A stretch of DNA of 64,000 nt from Bursaphelenchus xylophilus (lineage: Eukaryota > Nematoda > Chromadorea > Rhabditida > Aphelenchoididae): contig CAJFCV020000002.1 in the NCBI GenBank assembly GCA_904066235.2, positions 10,292,001-10,356,000 on the forward strand, read 5' to 3'. Every line of letters begins with the position of its first letter. The first letter of the stretch is position 1. The notes below the pieces were generated by a model. It saw only the letters and a program-made list of their open reading frames with translations. It did no database searches and was not told the DNA's origin. Below, one piece after another: positions 45,755 through 57,800 of this stretch. The translations under genes were made by a program, and so were the position numbers.

Positions 45755-46120
45755 TCAAAATTTCGGCTCCGGCTCCGGCTCTTAGCTCCCAGAGCCGGAG
45801 CCGAGGCCAAATTTGCAGCTCCGGCTCGCAGCTCCGTGCAAAATTTAAAAAGGCCTCCGGCTCCGAATCCCGGCTCCTATGCAAAATGTTTTTTTTTAAA
45901 TATTTTTCCAAAAATGAAAGTTACTAGTGCCAGAGATCATACGCCAACGTTTTTGCAGTCAAGTCACATCCTCCGCAGTGTTTTTCAAGCAATTTGGTTT
46001 AACAAGATCACGAAATTTTTACTTTTCTGACCGCTGGGAAGCCTGGCTCCGACTTTGGGCTCGGGAGCCGGAGCCGACCCCAAAATTTCCGGCTCCGACT
46101 CTGGCTCCCGGCTCGGAGCT
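45755..46120. repeat. GGCTCC-rich low-complexity clusters
   Basis: Two clusters (45,763-45,880 and 46,040-46,120) of GGCTCCGGCTCC, AGCTCCCAGAGCCGGAGCCG and related words, with inverted relations (GGCTCC against GGAGCC). About 160 bp of AT-rich DNA separates them. They may be arms of a decayed inverted-repeat element. Confidence 0.55.
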
Positions 46121-46205
46121 TTATATAGCGCTCTTCTGTTCTACTTGTGCCCTCTTATCACGAACAGATTGACACCTGTTCGCGATAAAAGGGCGATGGC
46201 GCCGT
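46121..46205. repeat. direct repeat flanking the gag remnant, left copy
   Basis: TTATATAGCGCTCTTCTGTT and following CTTGTGCCCTCTTATCACGA ACAGATTGACAC recur at 47,148-47,235 in the same direction. These may be LTR fragments of the BEL/Pao-like element, or a local duplication. Confidence 0.6.
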
Positions 46206-46632
46206 TTTCTCTTACGTCAACGTGAACTGTGAAGCTATCCATGAACGGTAGATATGCCAATGTGTCTGCGCCATCGAACGTTTGGAGAGTTAGCTTTGGT
46301 AATTTTGCCGCCGTGGCCCTGCTTGGCCTTGGTAGAGGTCTCGCTAATACCTCCGCTGCTTCTCGTGTTAGTGTTGCCTCCAATAGTACCAGTTCCGTTT
46401 CCACTGAATCGAATGTTGCTATCCATTCCTTTGCCGCTTTAACTGCGTCGTAGCTTTTTTTTGTGCCACTTCCCTCAAGTTTCTCTTCGAGCTGCGCTTT
46501 CCCATCCTCTTTGTCCGGACTGGCTTCGATCTGATCTCTTTTTGTCTGCAACTCCTCCACATATTCTTGGACGGCACTGGTCAGCGCTTCTTGAATATCC
46601 TCTAGCTTCTTCCGGAGCTGCGTTGAGTCTTC
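46141..46632 (-). pseudogene. BEL/Pao-like retrotransposon gag fragment
   Basis: A 164-codon open frame with a coiled, charged front (QLRKKLEDIQEALTSAVQEY, EASPDKEDGKAQLEEKLEGS) and then LPKLTLQTFDGADTLAYLPF MDSF, the signature of the gag domain DUF1759 found in BEL/Pao elements. In-frame upstream, across a TAG at 46633-46635, coding continues to about 46,700. The 3' end breaks at about 46,205, where a direct repeat begins. No protease, reverse transcriptase or integrase in the window. A dead fragment. Confidence 0.65.
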
Positions 46633-46811
46633 CTACACTTGTGCATGTGGTCTTCCCGTCTTCTGAACCGATAATTCGACGTCTGCGGCTGACACCACTA
46701 GCCGTTTGATTCTGACGACCAGTTGGCCTCAGCTCTGAAGTCCTAAGGCCATTATGGCCCAATGCACCATGTAAATGGCTAGACACTTTATTAGGTTGAA
46801 TATATGATATA

Positions 46812-47119
46812 AGGCGCGTGATTTCAGAATTCGCGCCGAACTTTCGAAAAATTTTGCCGAATCCTGACTGGGAGCCTCCAACATTAATCTAGGGGATTCC
46901 AGACTAGAAATGGTCAGAAAAAACGAATAGAGCGAGAGAAACGCGCGCTATTTCGTGCTCTCTCTGCCTCTCTGCGCCCTCCCTCCGTTCGCGTTCTCTC
47001 GCTCTCTCTCTCTCCGTTTTTTGCGTTCTCTCGCTCTGTCTCTCGAAAAAGAGCTCTCCCAGTCAGGATTCGGCAAAATTTTTCGAAAGTTCGGCGCGAA
47101 TTCTTAAATCACGCGCCTT
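46812..47119. mobile_element. 308-bp element with about 60-bp inverted arms
   Basis: AGGCGCGTGATTTCAGAATT CGCGCCGAACTTTCGAAAAA at the left is inverted at the right (AAAGTTCGGCGCGAATTCTT AAATCACGCGCCT), and CTGACTGGGAG pairs with CTCCCAGTCAG. The core is a CTCTCTCGCTCTCTCTC low-complexity tract. Inserted between the two direct repeats that flank the gag remnant. Confidence 0.88.
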
Positions 47120-47147
47120 CTATGATATGTAAGTAATTGAATGCGCC

Positions 47148-47235
47148 TTATATAGCGCTCTTCTGTTCCACTTGTGCCCTGTTATCACGAACAGATTGAC
47201 ACGATAAGAAGGCGGTGGCGCCGTCTTATCGTCCA
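47148..47235. repeat. direct repeat flanking the gag remnant, right copy
   Basis: Same sequence as 46,121-46,205 with few changes (CTTGTGCCCTGTTATCACGA ACAGATTGACACGATAAG, then GGTGGCGCCGTCTTATCG). Spacing about 1.03 kb. Confidence 0.6.
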
Positions 47236-48139
47236 TATCACGTCGCGACACGTTGATTACCTCGGCTACCTCCAAAGCTTGAGCTAAAATTTTCAGGAAT
47301 TGATGTGTGACATAAAAAAATTTCGTTTTACATTTCGACTACCACTTCAAAAAAAATTTCTGGTTTTTTTATGTAGTTTCTCATCTCAAAACTTCGAATT
47401 TCAGTTAATTTTATCTTTATTTGACCCAAATATAATAAACTTGTGTTAGCAATGGTACAATGGAATGGTTAACATAGTAATTCAGTAGTAATATAGTAGT
47501 AATGTGGTGTTACAAGTGAAATTTTACGATAAAATCTTGTTTTACAAACTGTGAGATCAGTGGTAAAACAGTGTTTTTGGTGGATTAAAACTGTACGTGA
47601 ATTGGTTGTTAGTTTTTTGAATAGAAAATAGTTGAAGTAGGAGAGAAATTTAGGAAAAAAGGCGGTAAAATCACATAATTTGGTATAGAAATCGGGAAAA
47701 TTGAGTGAAATTGCGAGAAATTAGAGAAATTCTACATAGATTTTGGTTTTAAAATATAGAATGGCGTAGAATCTTACACCGGACAATGAATTATTTGTTT
47801 GGAAGTTGGAAATTTTGCGATTTTTTGGAGCTTTTGAGAGGGAAGTGGGATTCGCACTGTGCAGTAAAAATAAATTGAAAATTTTGGGGTTTTCACCATC
47901 GTACAGTGAAAATAAGTGACGGAAATGATGTCAATGTGCCAAAAATTTTTTATTTTACAGTACAAAAATTTTGGAGACCTTCTATTTTTGCACTGTGCAA
48001 ATGATTTTTATTTTACACAGTGCAGTCCAAAAAATGAAAAAACAAAATAAAATTCGCACGGTGCGAAAAATTCCCAATCTCAAAAGCTTCGAAAAATCGA
48101 AAATAGACAGTAAATTAAAATATGAAACATAATTTTACA

Positions 48140-48545
48140 GTGATTTTTGCCGTTTATGGCCAAATTTTGCCTGAACCTGCCAAATTTCGCCCGAATTTGC
48201 CAACTTTGACCGAAAATTTCTCAAAATAAGGCCAAGTAAGATGATATGTAGATATATCTTGAATTTTGACCACAAATGGGCAAATTGGGCAGATTGGGCA
48301 AGTTGTCCAAAACCTGGGCAAATTGACCAAAAATTCCAAATTTGATCAAAATATGGCCAAATTAAGTAATCTTCGGCCTAATTAGATTTTGACCAAAAAT
48401 TGACCAAAACTGGGCAAAATTGGGAAAATTGTTAAAATTTGGGCAACTTGACCCAAAAAATGGGAAAATTGACCAAAATTCGGCTCAACATGCCAAAAAA
48501 CAAAAGAAAATGAAAAATTTGCCCAAGACAGAATCAAGACAACGC
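48140..48545. repeat. TTGGGCAA repeat field just downstream of snt-1
   Basis: Same vocabulary as 44.76-45.32 kb (AAGTAAGATGATATGTAGAT AT, ACAAATGGGCAAATTGGGCA). It abuts the snt-1 stop codon by a few bases, so the snt-1 3' UTR must run through it. Confidence 0.75.
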
Positions 48546-48550
48546 CAAAT

Positions 48551-48888
48551 TTAGCTCTTGGCGGGCTCCGGTTTTTCATCTTCAACCGGCCCCAGCGTAT
48601 GCCATTGGGCGATCGGACGTCGCGGCGACGCCAACATGTCCATCCAGTGCCTCAACTCGGCACCAGTCGCCGAACATCCCAAAATGCAACGGCCAATCGC
48701 GTCGTTGGAGCCGAGCTTATCGTAATCCATGACGGTGATCATCAACGAGACCTTTTGGATTTGTTCGAACGGAACTTCGAAACTAAAGGACTCGTTGTAG
48801 TAGGGGTTCAGAGTGCACTTCTTGATGGAGGTCTTCTTTTTCTTGAGTCGTTTCCCACCCTGCATTAGGACGATCTTGACGTAGGGGT
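48551..48888 (-). CDS. snt-1: snt-1 coding exon 7 (rest of C2B, stop)
   Basis: Encodes the C-terminal 111 residues from [18 protein letters not shown] to [12 protein letters not shown] and TAA. It holds the C2B polybasic strand, loop-3 ligands D401, D403, D409 (in [11 protein letters not shown]), and the C-terminal AQWHTL motif that lets the C2B face bind membranes. The tail after the WHTL motif is short and acidic and differs from the C. elegans tail as I remember it. No second mutually exclusive version of this exon is visible between here and 47.8 kb. Confidence 0.98.
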
Positions 48889-51800
48889 CTGAAAAAAAGG
48901 AATTAAACGAGGTAAAAGTTGGATATCGAGGTAAAATTATATTTCTTATTTTAATTTACTCTCTATTTTTGATTTTTCGGAGTTTTTGAGATTTCAAATT
49001 TTTTGCACAGTGCAAATTTTATGTTTTTTTAGACTGCACCGTGCAAAAATAGAATGTCTCCAAAAAATTTTTCTATAGTAAAATAGTTTTTTTTTGGCTC
49101 ATTGACATCATTTCCATCACTTATTTTGATTACACAGTGATGAAAAACCCAAGATTTTCGACAAATTTTCATTGCACTGTGCAAAATCCGGTTCCCCTCT
49201 CAAAAGCTCATTACACTGCAAAAATCGCTGTAATAAGATATGTCGCATTTTATTTACTCTTGATTTTTCGATTTTTCGTATTTTTGAGATTTGAAATCTT
49301 TCGCACCGTGCAAATTTTATATTTTTTTGGACTGCACAGTGCAAAAAAAGGGTCTCCAAAATTTTTTTCTGTGCTTAAAATAAATCTTTTCTGGGCACAA
49401 TGACACCATTTCCGTCACTTATTTTGATTTCACTGTAATGAAAACCCCAAAATTTTCAAAAAAGTTTCTATTTTGGTCGTATTTTACCCATCAAAAAAAA
49501 TTACTCTAAGCCCCCAATTGTGTTTCAAAAAACTCACCGGAAAGACCTCCAACATCCATCTTTTTGAGGTTCTTGGCTTCCAGAACCACCACTGTCAGCT
49601 TCCCGGCAGTTGGAACGTAACGCAGCGAGAAGCAAATATCACCGAGCGATTTCTCCTGAAAAACGATGGTAAAATACGTACAAATACGCTAACTGTCGGT
49701 AAATTTTTCACCACACAGAGTGCAAAATAAGGAATTTTTAATTTCTTTTTCACATTTGCAATGTGAAAAAAAAATTTTAGTTTTGCACTGTGCACTAAAA
49801 ATTTTAGTACAAAAATTGAGCGCAAGAAATTTGAAAGTTATTTTTTTTTCCTGAAAATTTAGGACTTCCTATAAATCAAACTGACACAGTACAAAGAAAT
49901 TTAACGCTTTGCACTGTGCAAAATTTAGAAATTTAAAAAAATCCGCACTGTGCGGCAATCTTTTTAGTTTTTAATGCTGGTTTAGACAGAAATTTTCATG
50001 CCGATTTTTTCTAAACATTGCAAAATTTTCGTATTTTCAATCTTCATAAAGTGGCCAAAAATTTGTCTTCTTGCACCGTGCAAAATTTAGAAACTTTTAA
50101 AAATCCGCACTGTGCGGTAAAAATTTTTTACTCTATAAAGCTGCATTAGATAGAAATTTGAAGCCAATCTTTTTTCATCCTATTGCAAAATGTTTTCATT
50201 TTCAATCATCACAAAGTAAACAAAATTTGTCTTCTTGCACCGTGCAAAATTTAGAAATTTTAAAAAATCCGCACTGTGCGACAAAAAATTTTTACTCTGT
50301 AAAGCCGTATTAGACAGAAATTTGGAGCCAATTTTTTTCTACAAGTTCGCAAAATTTGCATTTTCACCCATCATAACGTAACCAAAATTTATCTTCTTGC
50401 ACAGTGCGAAATTTAGACACTTTTGAAAATCCGCACTGTGCGGCAATTTTTTTTTTACTTTTTAATGCTGCATTAGACAGAAATTTTTATGCCGATTTTT
50501 TCTAGACATTGCAAAATTTTCGCATTTTCAATCTTCTCAAGGCTGCATTAGACAGAAATTTTCAAGCCGTTTTTGTTCTACATATTGCAAAATTTTTGAA
50601 TTTTCGATCATCATAAAGTAAGCAAAATTTATCTTCTTGCACCGTGCGAAATTTTGCAATTTCGAAAAATCGCACTGTGCAATCAAAAAATTCAAATTTT
50701 CCTCATTTCCCCCCAAAAAACTCACTGCTTCCTTGTCATCCGGCGGTGGTTGGATGTCCTTCCACTCCTCAATGACTTGGCCCAGGTCGATTTTCCCCAG
50801 GGCCAACAAAACTTGGCCAATTTGGTCGTGTTTCGAGAAGCGGTCAAAGTCGTAGATGTTGAAGACCAACGTTTTGTTGCCGATCTCGTTGAACGGGACC
50901 TTGAAAATGAAGGTCTCGTTGAAGACGGGGTTCAGTGTTTTTCTGTGCACCTTCGTTTCGACTTTTTTCTTCTTCTCGGGGAGTAGGTAGAGCTTTACGT
51001 AGGGGTCGGAGGTGCCGCTCATGTCCATTCCGGGCAGGTTTTCGGCTTGGATTACGGTCACTGCTAGCTGAAAATTGAAAAATCGTCAAGTTTAGGGCTT
51101 AAAATTGATTGAAAACACGGAATTTTCGAAATTTGGGACCTTTCAGGTTTTCGTGGTGGGACCCAAAAATTTGTTTTTTTTTGTTTTTACAGCAATTTCT
51201 TGTTGAAAATCAAAAAGAGCAGAAAATTGAGGTCCATAAACTTTCCGTTTCATGGTACAATGTCAATTTAGACGCCTTTTAAAAAATCATGTTTTCGTGG
51301 TGGGACCCAAAAATTAGTTTTTTTTTGTTTTTTACAATAATTTCTTGTCAAAAACTTAGAATATGTAAAAAATTGAGGTACATAAACGTTCCATTTCATG
51401 ATAAAATATCAATTTAGAGGTTTTTCAGAAATTCATGTTTTCGTGGTGGGACCCAAAAATTTGTTTTTTTTTTGTTTTTTTTACAGTAATTTCTTGTCAA
51501 AAATCAAAAAAAAGTAGTAAATTGAGGTCCATAAACGTTTCGTTTCATGGTAAAGTCTCAATTTGGACGCTTTTTAGAAATTAAGGTTTTCGTGGTGAGA
51601 CCAATTATAAAAAAATCTGTTTAAAATACGTCCCCCTTGAATACCAAAAAATATATAAAAAAATTACCTGGCCTTGCTGGAAATCATAATCGAGTTTGTA
51701 TTGAATCCGACCCAAGTTGACTTCCTCTTTTTCCTCAGCTTGCTCCTTTTCATTTTCTTCCATGTGCTCTTGAAGGCCTTCCAGGTCTGTTGCTAACTGA

Positions 51801-54800
51801 AAAAATATTTTAATCGGTTTTTGATATATGAAATATATCATGTATGCTTTGCACTGTGCAAAAGATTCTTAAAAAATGGTGCACAGTGCAGAAAAGAATT
51901 TTTGCACTGTGCAGATACAAAAATTTCAAAAAAATGTCTGACCGCATTGTACAGTCAAAATTTTAGTTGAAAAATTTCAGCGCACTGTGCAAAAAAAATC
52001 CTGCGCGGTGCAGTCAAAAATTTCGCAAATTCCAAAAAATCGCGCACTGTGCAGAAAAAAAAATTTTTTGCACTGTGCATCTACAAAATTTCTAAAAATG
52101 TCATACTGCACGGTGCAGTCAAAAAGATTTTCACCGTGCAGTCAAAAACTTTGCACAGTGCGTGAAATAAAAATAAATTTTTTTTTTTTTTTAACAAAAC
52201 ACTTTTCACTGTTCAAAAAGTAATTTTTCCAAAGATGTTTTACCCATAGTGCAGTAAAAAATGTTCAGTTAAAAAATTTCATTGCACTGTGCAAAAAAAA
52301 AATTCTTGCACGGTGCAGTCAAAAAATTTGCACCGTGCAGTCAAAAACTTTGCACAGTGCGTGAAATAAAAATAAAATTTTTTTTTTTTTTTAACAAAAC
52401 ACTTTTCACTGTTCAAAAAGTAATTTTTCCAAAGATGTTTTACCCATAGTGCAGTAAAAAATGTTCAGTTAAAAAATTTCATTGCACTGTGCAAAAAAAA
52501 ATTCTTGCACGGTGCAGTCAAAAAATTTGCACCGTGCGAAAAATCAAATTCAAAAAAAAAAAAAAAAATCGAAACTCACTTTATTGGTATCAAACAAATC
52601 CGGCTGTCCGGACTTGTTGGCTCCAATGCCAAAGAATCCCTTGATTCCACCTTGTTTTTGTTTGTTCTTTTCGCCATGCCGTTTCTTCCCGAACAATTTT
52701 CGGATGAGCAGGAATGCCAACAGGAGGACAATGAGCAATGCGATGATTCCGAAGAAAACGAATCCCCATTCTGGCACTGAAAAAAGATTCTTTGTTTTTT
52801 TTGTTTTGAGGTCATTTATGGAGAGCTAAAATAAAGTTTTGAGTGCCAAAACGAATGATGCTCGTATTTTACCATTTGAATTATTGTTTAATTTTTTTTA
52901 TTTTTTTAAAATTTTTTGAATTCTACGTTTTAAAAAAAATTATTTTAAAAAAATAGAATGCATTTTATGCGACAATGCAACAAAAAAATCATTTTTTTTG
53001 GCAAAAAAATTTTTTTTGGGCAAATTTTTTTTGGGCAAAAAATTTTTTGGGCAAAAAAAAATTTTTTTTTTCAAAAAATTTCAAAATATTTTAGTCATTC
53101 TTTTACAATTTTTAATTTATTTTTACTATTTTACACACAAATATTCAGAACTAATCCAAAATTACCTTTTTTTCACTACAATAAATTTTTTTTAAATTTT
53201 TGCCCTCAGGCATTTTCCAAAATTTTCTCAAATTTTGCCTCAAACTCGGCAGAAGCTTCTCCAATTCTCTAGATTCGAAAAAATAATAAAAACAAGACTT
53301 ACTTCCAGTCTTTTCCATGACCTTCTCCTTGACCCGGTCCTTGAGATCGAAGGCTTTGTCCTGCAGGTACTTCCCGACCGATTCCTTGGTGGTCGTGCTG
53401 AAATACGTGTTAATTAGTAAAAAGAACAGGCAGGATATTTTTATAAAAAACTAAATTGGCTGTTTATGTTGGGGAAATATTTTTGGACATGTCAGTCTCA
53501 GATTAACAAAAAAAAACTTGGCCAAATTTGACGAGAATTCCAAATGCTCGTGAACAAGAGAACACAAAAAAAGAATATAAAATAGAAGGCTACGCTTCAT
53601 AGTTCTCGATAAAATCTTTTTTATCAGTCCGTCGGTAAAATAATGAGCACTCTGTCGTATTGAAAATCACATCGCCGCCGAGAAAATGAATTGTGTCGCG
53701 GCAAAATCGAAACACTTTTTTCAGCAACGCGATCGGCGCAGCGGCATTGTGCTCATTATTTTTCCGACAGACAGTTCAAAAATAAGCTTTCAAATCCTGT
53801 CGAAAACCCAAAAGTTTTGTGGGGTTTCGATACGGGTGATGTTGAAAAATAGGAGGAAAGTGCCAACACTTGCAAATTATGCACGTTTTCTTAGAGACTA
53901 TATAAGAAACCCCAAAAAAATCCTACATTTCCTGGCGATTTTCAACCGAACCACTTTCCTTCACGTTTTTTGTAAGGCCCTGTAAACGGAACAACATTGT
54001 CTTGGGCCTATGATTTCAACGAAACTAGGCACAAATCTAATTTTAGCTAAATGCTTTTCTCTGACGTATACAGGATCCCTAGCTCCCCGGAAATAAGAGA
54101 GATTTTTTCGGTTTTTGGCCCTACAGTTTGTCAACATTTTACATCCTTTTCTAGAGTATACATAAAAAAAACCATCTTTGGCTTTGCCAATGCACGCAAC
54201 GTTCTGCTCTACAAGAAATCACGTTTTAACTCGAAAAAGTTGTTGGGAAATGACGAAATTTTTTTGCCATAAGGGAAGTCACGTAAGTCACAGACTGATT
54301 TTTAAAAACTACTGTTACAGCGATGGAGAGTGTGGAATTGGGATATCAAATCTGAAAACCGCTACCTCCATCGGCCTTCGGGAGTTGAACCAACATCGCT
54401 CTCCCAATTTCGCTCACTCTCTCGTTGGGATATTCCCATAAAAGGACAACTTTTTGCTGCAGCAAACTGGAAAAAGATGTGGCCAAAAAACATTTCTTTG
54501 TGACCGCTTTCTATACTTCGCTCACTCTCTCGCAATCAAAAATCGTTTTTTGTCTCGGCTGCATAGCGCAAGCCAAAATTTTTCAGAAATTGATACTAGT
54601 CCGTTCACAATGTCTATGGATTGATTTTTGCGAAATGAAATGTAAAAAAAACAAAAGTGCACCTTGCACTATGCAATTTCTTGCTTTTGCACCGTGGAAA
54701 GAGCTTTTTCGGGCTGTCGCTCTCGTTCTGACTTCTTAAGACAGTGAAAACTTCAGCGACTTACGAACGGGCTAGTATGAAACATAGTGCTTTATATTCA

Positions 54801-57800
54801 AAATTTCAAAGCAATCTAAATATCGCACTTGAAGCGCTTCCCTGGTTAAAATTATCCTTCCCAGCAGCCCCCAAAAATACTCGAAATGGAAAACAAAATT
54901 CGACGCCAAATCCCAAAATCCCGAGAAAAAATTTCTTGTCATACGACGTTTTTGACATTTTTATATTCACTTTCGGACCTCCTCAAAAGCCCTGAGGGAA
55001 AAAGGAAGAGCGAAAGACTTGTTGGGGGAACGATTTGAATTTTGGTCGAATTAATAATGAGAAACGTCTTTTCGATTCATTCCTGGCCATTTTGATTATT
55101 CTCGCGAAAACATTCGAAATGGAGCGAGGAAATGGCTGCAGGGTCAGGTGAGTAATTTGTGGAATTTACAGGAAAGAGGGCTCAAAGCAGAATGATTGGA
55201 TTTTGTTAAAATTTAGGCTAGATGTTGTAGTTATAAGGTATATTAATTTCTAAAAATTTAAATTCAAAATATGATTGCAGACATTGATATTCAACAATTC
55301 AGAATGGTGAGAGAATGCGGGAAATGAGGAGACATGCCAATTCAACGTATTTTACTGACCCATGACGAAAATATTTCACAGGGGAAGTACTCCAAGTGCG
55401 ACGCTCAGATTTTCTTTAAATTTTGCACACACGTCGGGTATGGACTAAGTATCAATTCCTGAAAGTTTTAGCTCGCGCTTTGCGGGCGCCGCCGAGATAT
55501 CGAACGGTTTTTGCAGCCGAGAGAGCACGCGGGCAAAACGTGGAGAGCGGTCAGAGAGAAAAGCGCTTTTTGGCCATAACTTCGGCAGTTTCGTGCGGAA
55601 AAATTTGATTTTTTGTAGAAACATTATCCTTTACGGTAGAAATAGGCATGAAACTTTTCGTGCCGAAATTCGGCAAAAAGTCCTAAATTTTCGCCGACTT
55701 TCGATCCAAAAATCTCGGTCGTTTCTGTAAAGCGCGAGCTAGGATTCTCGCATATATCTTAGAAAAAATTATTCTAAATTTGTGCCAAGTTTCATCAAAA
55801 TCTGAGCGTCGCACTTGCAGTACTTCCCCTGTCAGATATCAAAGTCCTTTTGGAAGAGTTTTTAGTGGATGAACTTGGCCATAAAAAATTAAAGAAAAAG
55901 TTAAAAATAATTGTTTCTGACAGAGAACGTTGTTTAGAGAAGAAAGCAAAATGGCAAAAAAATGCTTTCCCTGTGACCGCTCGCCGCACATCGCCTGATG
56001 TCTCGGAGGCAATGATCGTTGAATGCCTCGGCTACCTCTGCAAGGCGCGAGCCAAAATTTACGGGAATTGATATCAGTTGGTCAGGAAAATAATGAGCAC
56101 AAGCCGGCGCGTGTGTCAAAACACCCTATGTAAATTCCACGGACTTTACATAGGGTATTTTTGCGTGATTAGTATCAGTATGTCGGAAAAATAATGAGCA
56201 CAACGTCCCAGCGCCAATCGCGCCGCCGAAGTGAGCCGCGACACAATTCATTTTCTCCTTTTTCCATGCGGCAGAGTGCTCATTATTTTCCCGACAGAGA
56301 GATATATGACCTATGCCCAATCTATGTGCAAAATGAAAAAAAACTGAGCATCGTATATGAAGTAGTTCCCATGTAAGTTGATTTTATTACAAGTCTTGCA
56401 CAGACATTTCAAAGCTCTAGTATGATTTTACAGCAAGGTTGATTGAACATTGAGCGTCGGAGTTTGACCAATTCTACTATAAAAAATACTAATAACCCAT
56501 AAATTTCCCAACCACTACTATCTTCCACTAACCCCAAAATTTCAGCTTTTTCAGTTTAATAATTTCGCTTGCTCAAAAATACCTTGCGTGACAGCAGATT
56601 CAAATTAAAATCTCCCACTTTAGTTCCAGCTATCCCTAAAGGACAATATCTCCCCAAATTTCTTCCCAAGATCCTCCAGAAAATAGGCTGGTTTTTACCC
56701 TTGCGATTACTATGGTAACTGCTGACGGATATAATGAGGCCGTTAGAACACGTTCGTTTGCGTAAACATAAATTTCCGACGGGTTTTTTTGCTGCGGAAA
56801 ATGAGATTTTTGAAGGATTTTGGGGAAAAAAAATTTGGAGTTTGAAGAAATAGTTGATGTAGTTTACTGCGGTAACGATGATTTTGAGGTTGTGGAAAGT
56901 GAATTTTTCGTTCAAAAATCATCATTTTTGGTCAAACTCGAAAAAATAAGAGCAGAAAACCTGTTCTGTCAATGTGATTTTCAAGAAATACAAGACATAA
57001 GTGAGGCCACGGCCGCCGCAAAAGCATTCAACCGGTCGCTGCGTCCCGCCACGAAACCCGAAAGGACATCGCAATCAACCGAGACGTGGATTTGGAAGGA
57101 AAGGAGAATAGTTTGGAAGTCGCAGCCTGAGCGAGCGGTTGGCCGTCAGCGCGTGTGGACAATTGGAGTACATTGAGTGTATTGGCCTGCTTGTGTATTG
57201 TGTTTGGAGGAATAAAGAGGTCATTGGTATTTGTTGGAGGATTGGGAGAGCTTGTCTAGGACAGCGTGTTACGAGACCCGGTGTCTGATCGTATAGGCGA
57301 AGAACCGAGGTTCTCTTTCATAAAATAGTCAAAAATCTCGAAAATTGACTTTTTGCAAGGAATTTTTTTTATGACAAGCGGTTTTTGGAGCGATAGGAAA
57401 AAATTTTGTGGTAGGAAATGTCACATTGACGCCTGTTTCTACCCAGAAATTTCATAGTCCACACTATTTTCCCGACAGATTGATAGAAGCAATAAAAGTG
57501 GATTTTAGAAAAAAATTGAGAAGGGGAATGTCACAGGGACGCCTGTTTCTACCCAGCAATTTTAGAGGGCTGAATTTGTCGAAGGTATAATACGATTGAA
57601 AAATAACTCAAGTCGAGTTTTGAGCTGTGCTCAAAATTTACACCATATAAACTGGATAACTACCATTTCTACGATAGTCATCCAGCTACCTGTACATTAG
57701 AATGGACAATTAAAAATTTCACTTTTTACCTTACAGTAGGTATGTATAATATAAAATTAAATGCTTTTTTTTTGTTTCCCCTCAGTCTGTCGGGAAAATA

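Noticed and set aside
46475..46786. 103-codon minus ORF overlapping the gag fragment
   Set aside because: It is out of frame with the DUF1759-like reading and has no family resemblance.
48140..48545. Extra snt-1 exon
   Set aside because: Only GGGCAA repeats are present, with no C2-domain-like translation in any frame.
49800..50720. Conserved regulatory RNA in snt-1 intron 5
   Set aside because: The apparent conservation is among tandem units; nothing here indicates a fold under selection.
54300..54440. tRNA-like sequence GGTTCAACTCCCGAAGG on the minus strand
   Set aside because: The T-stem does not pair and no acceptor or anticodon arm can be built.
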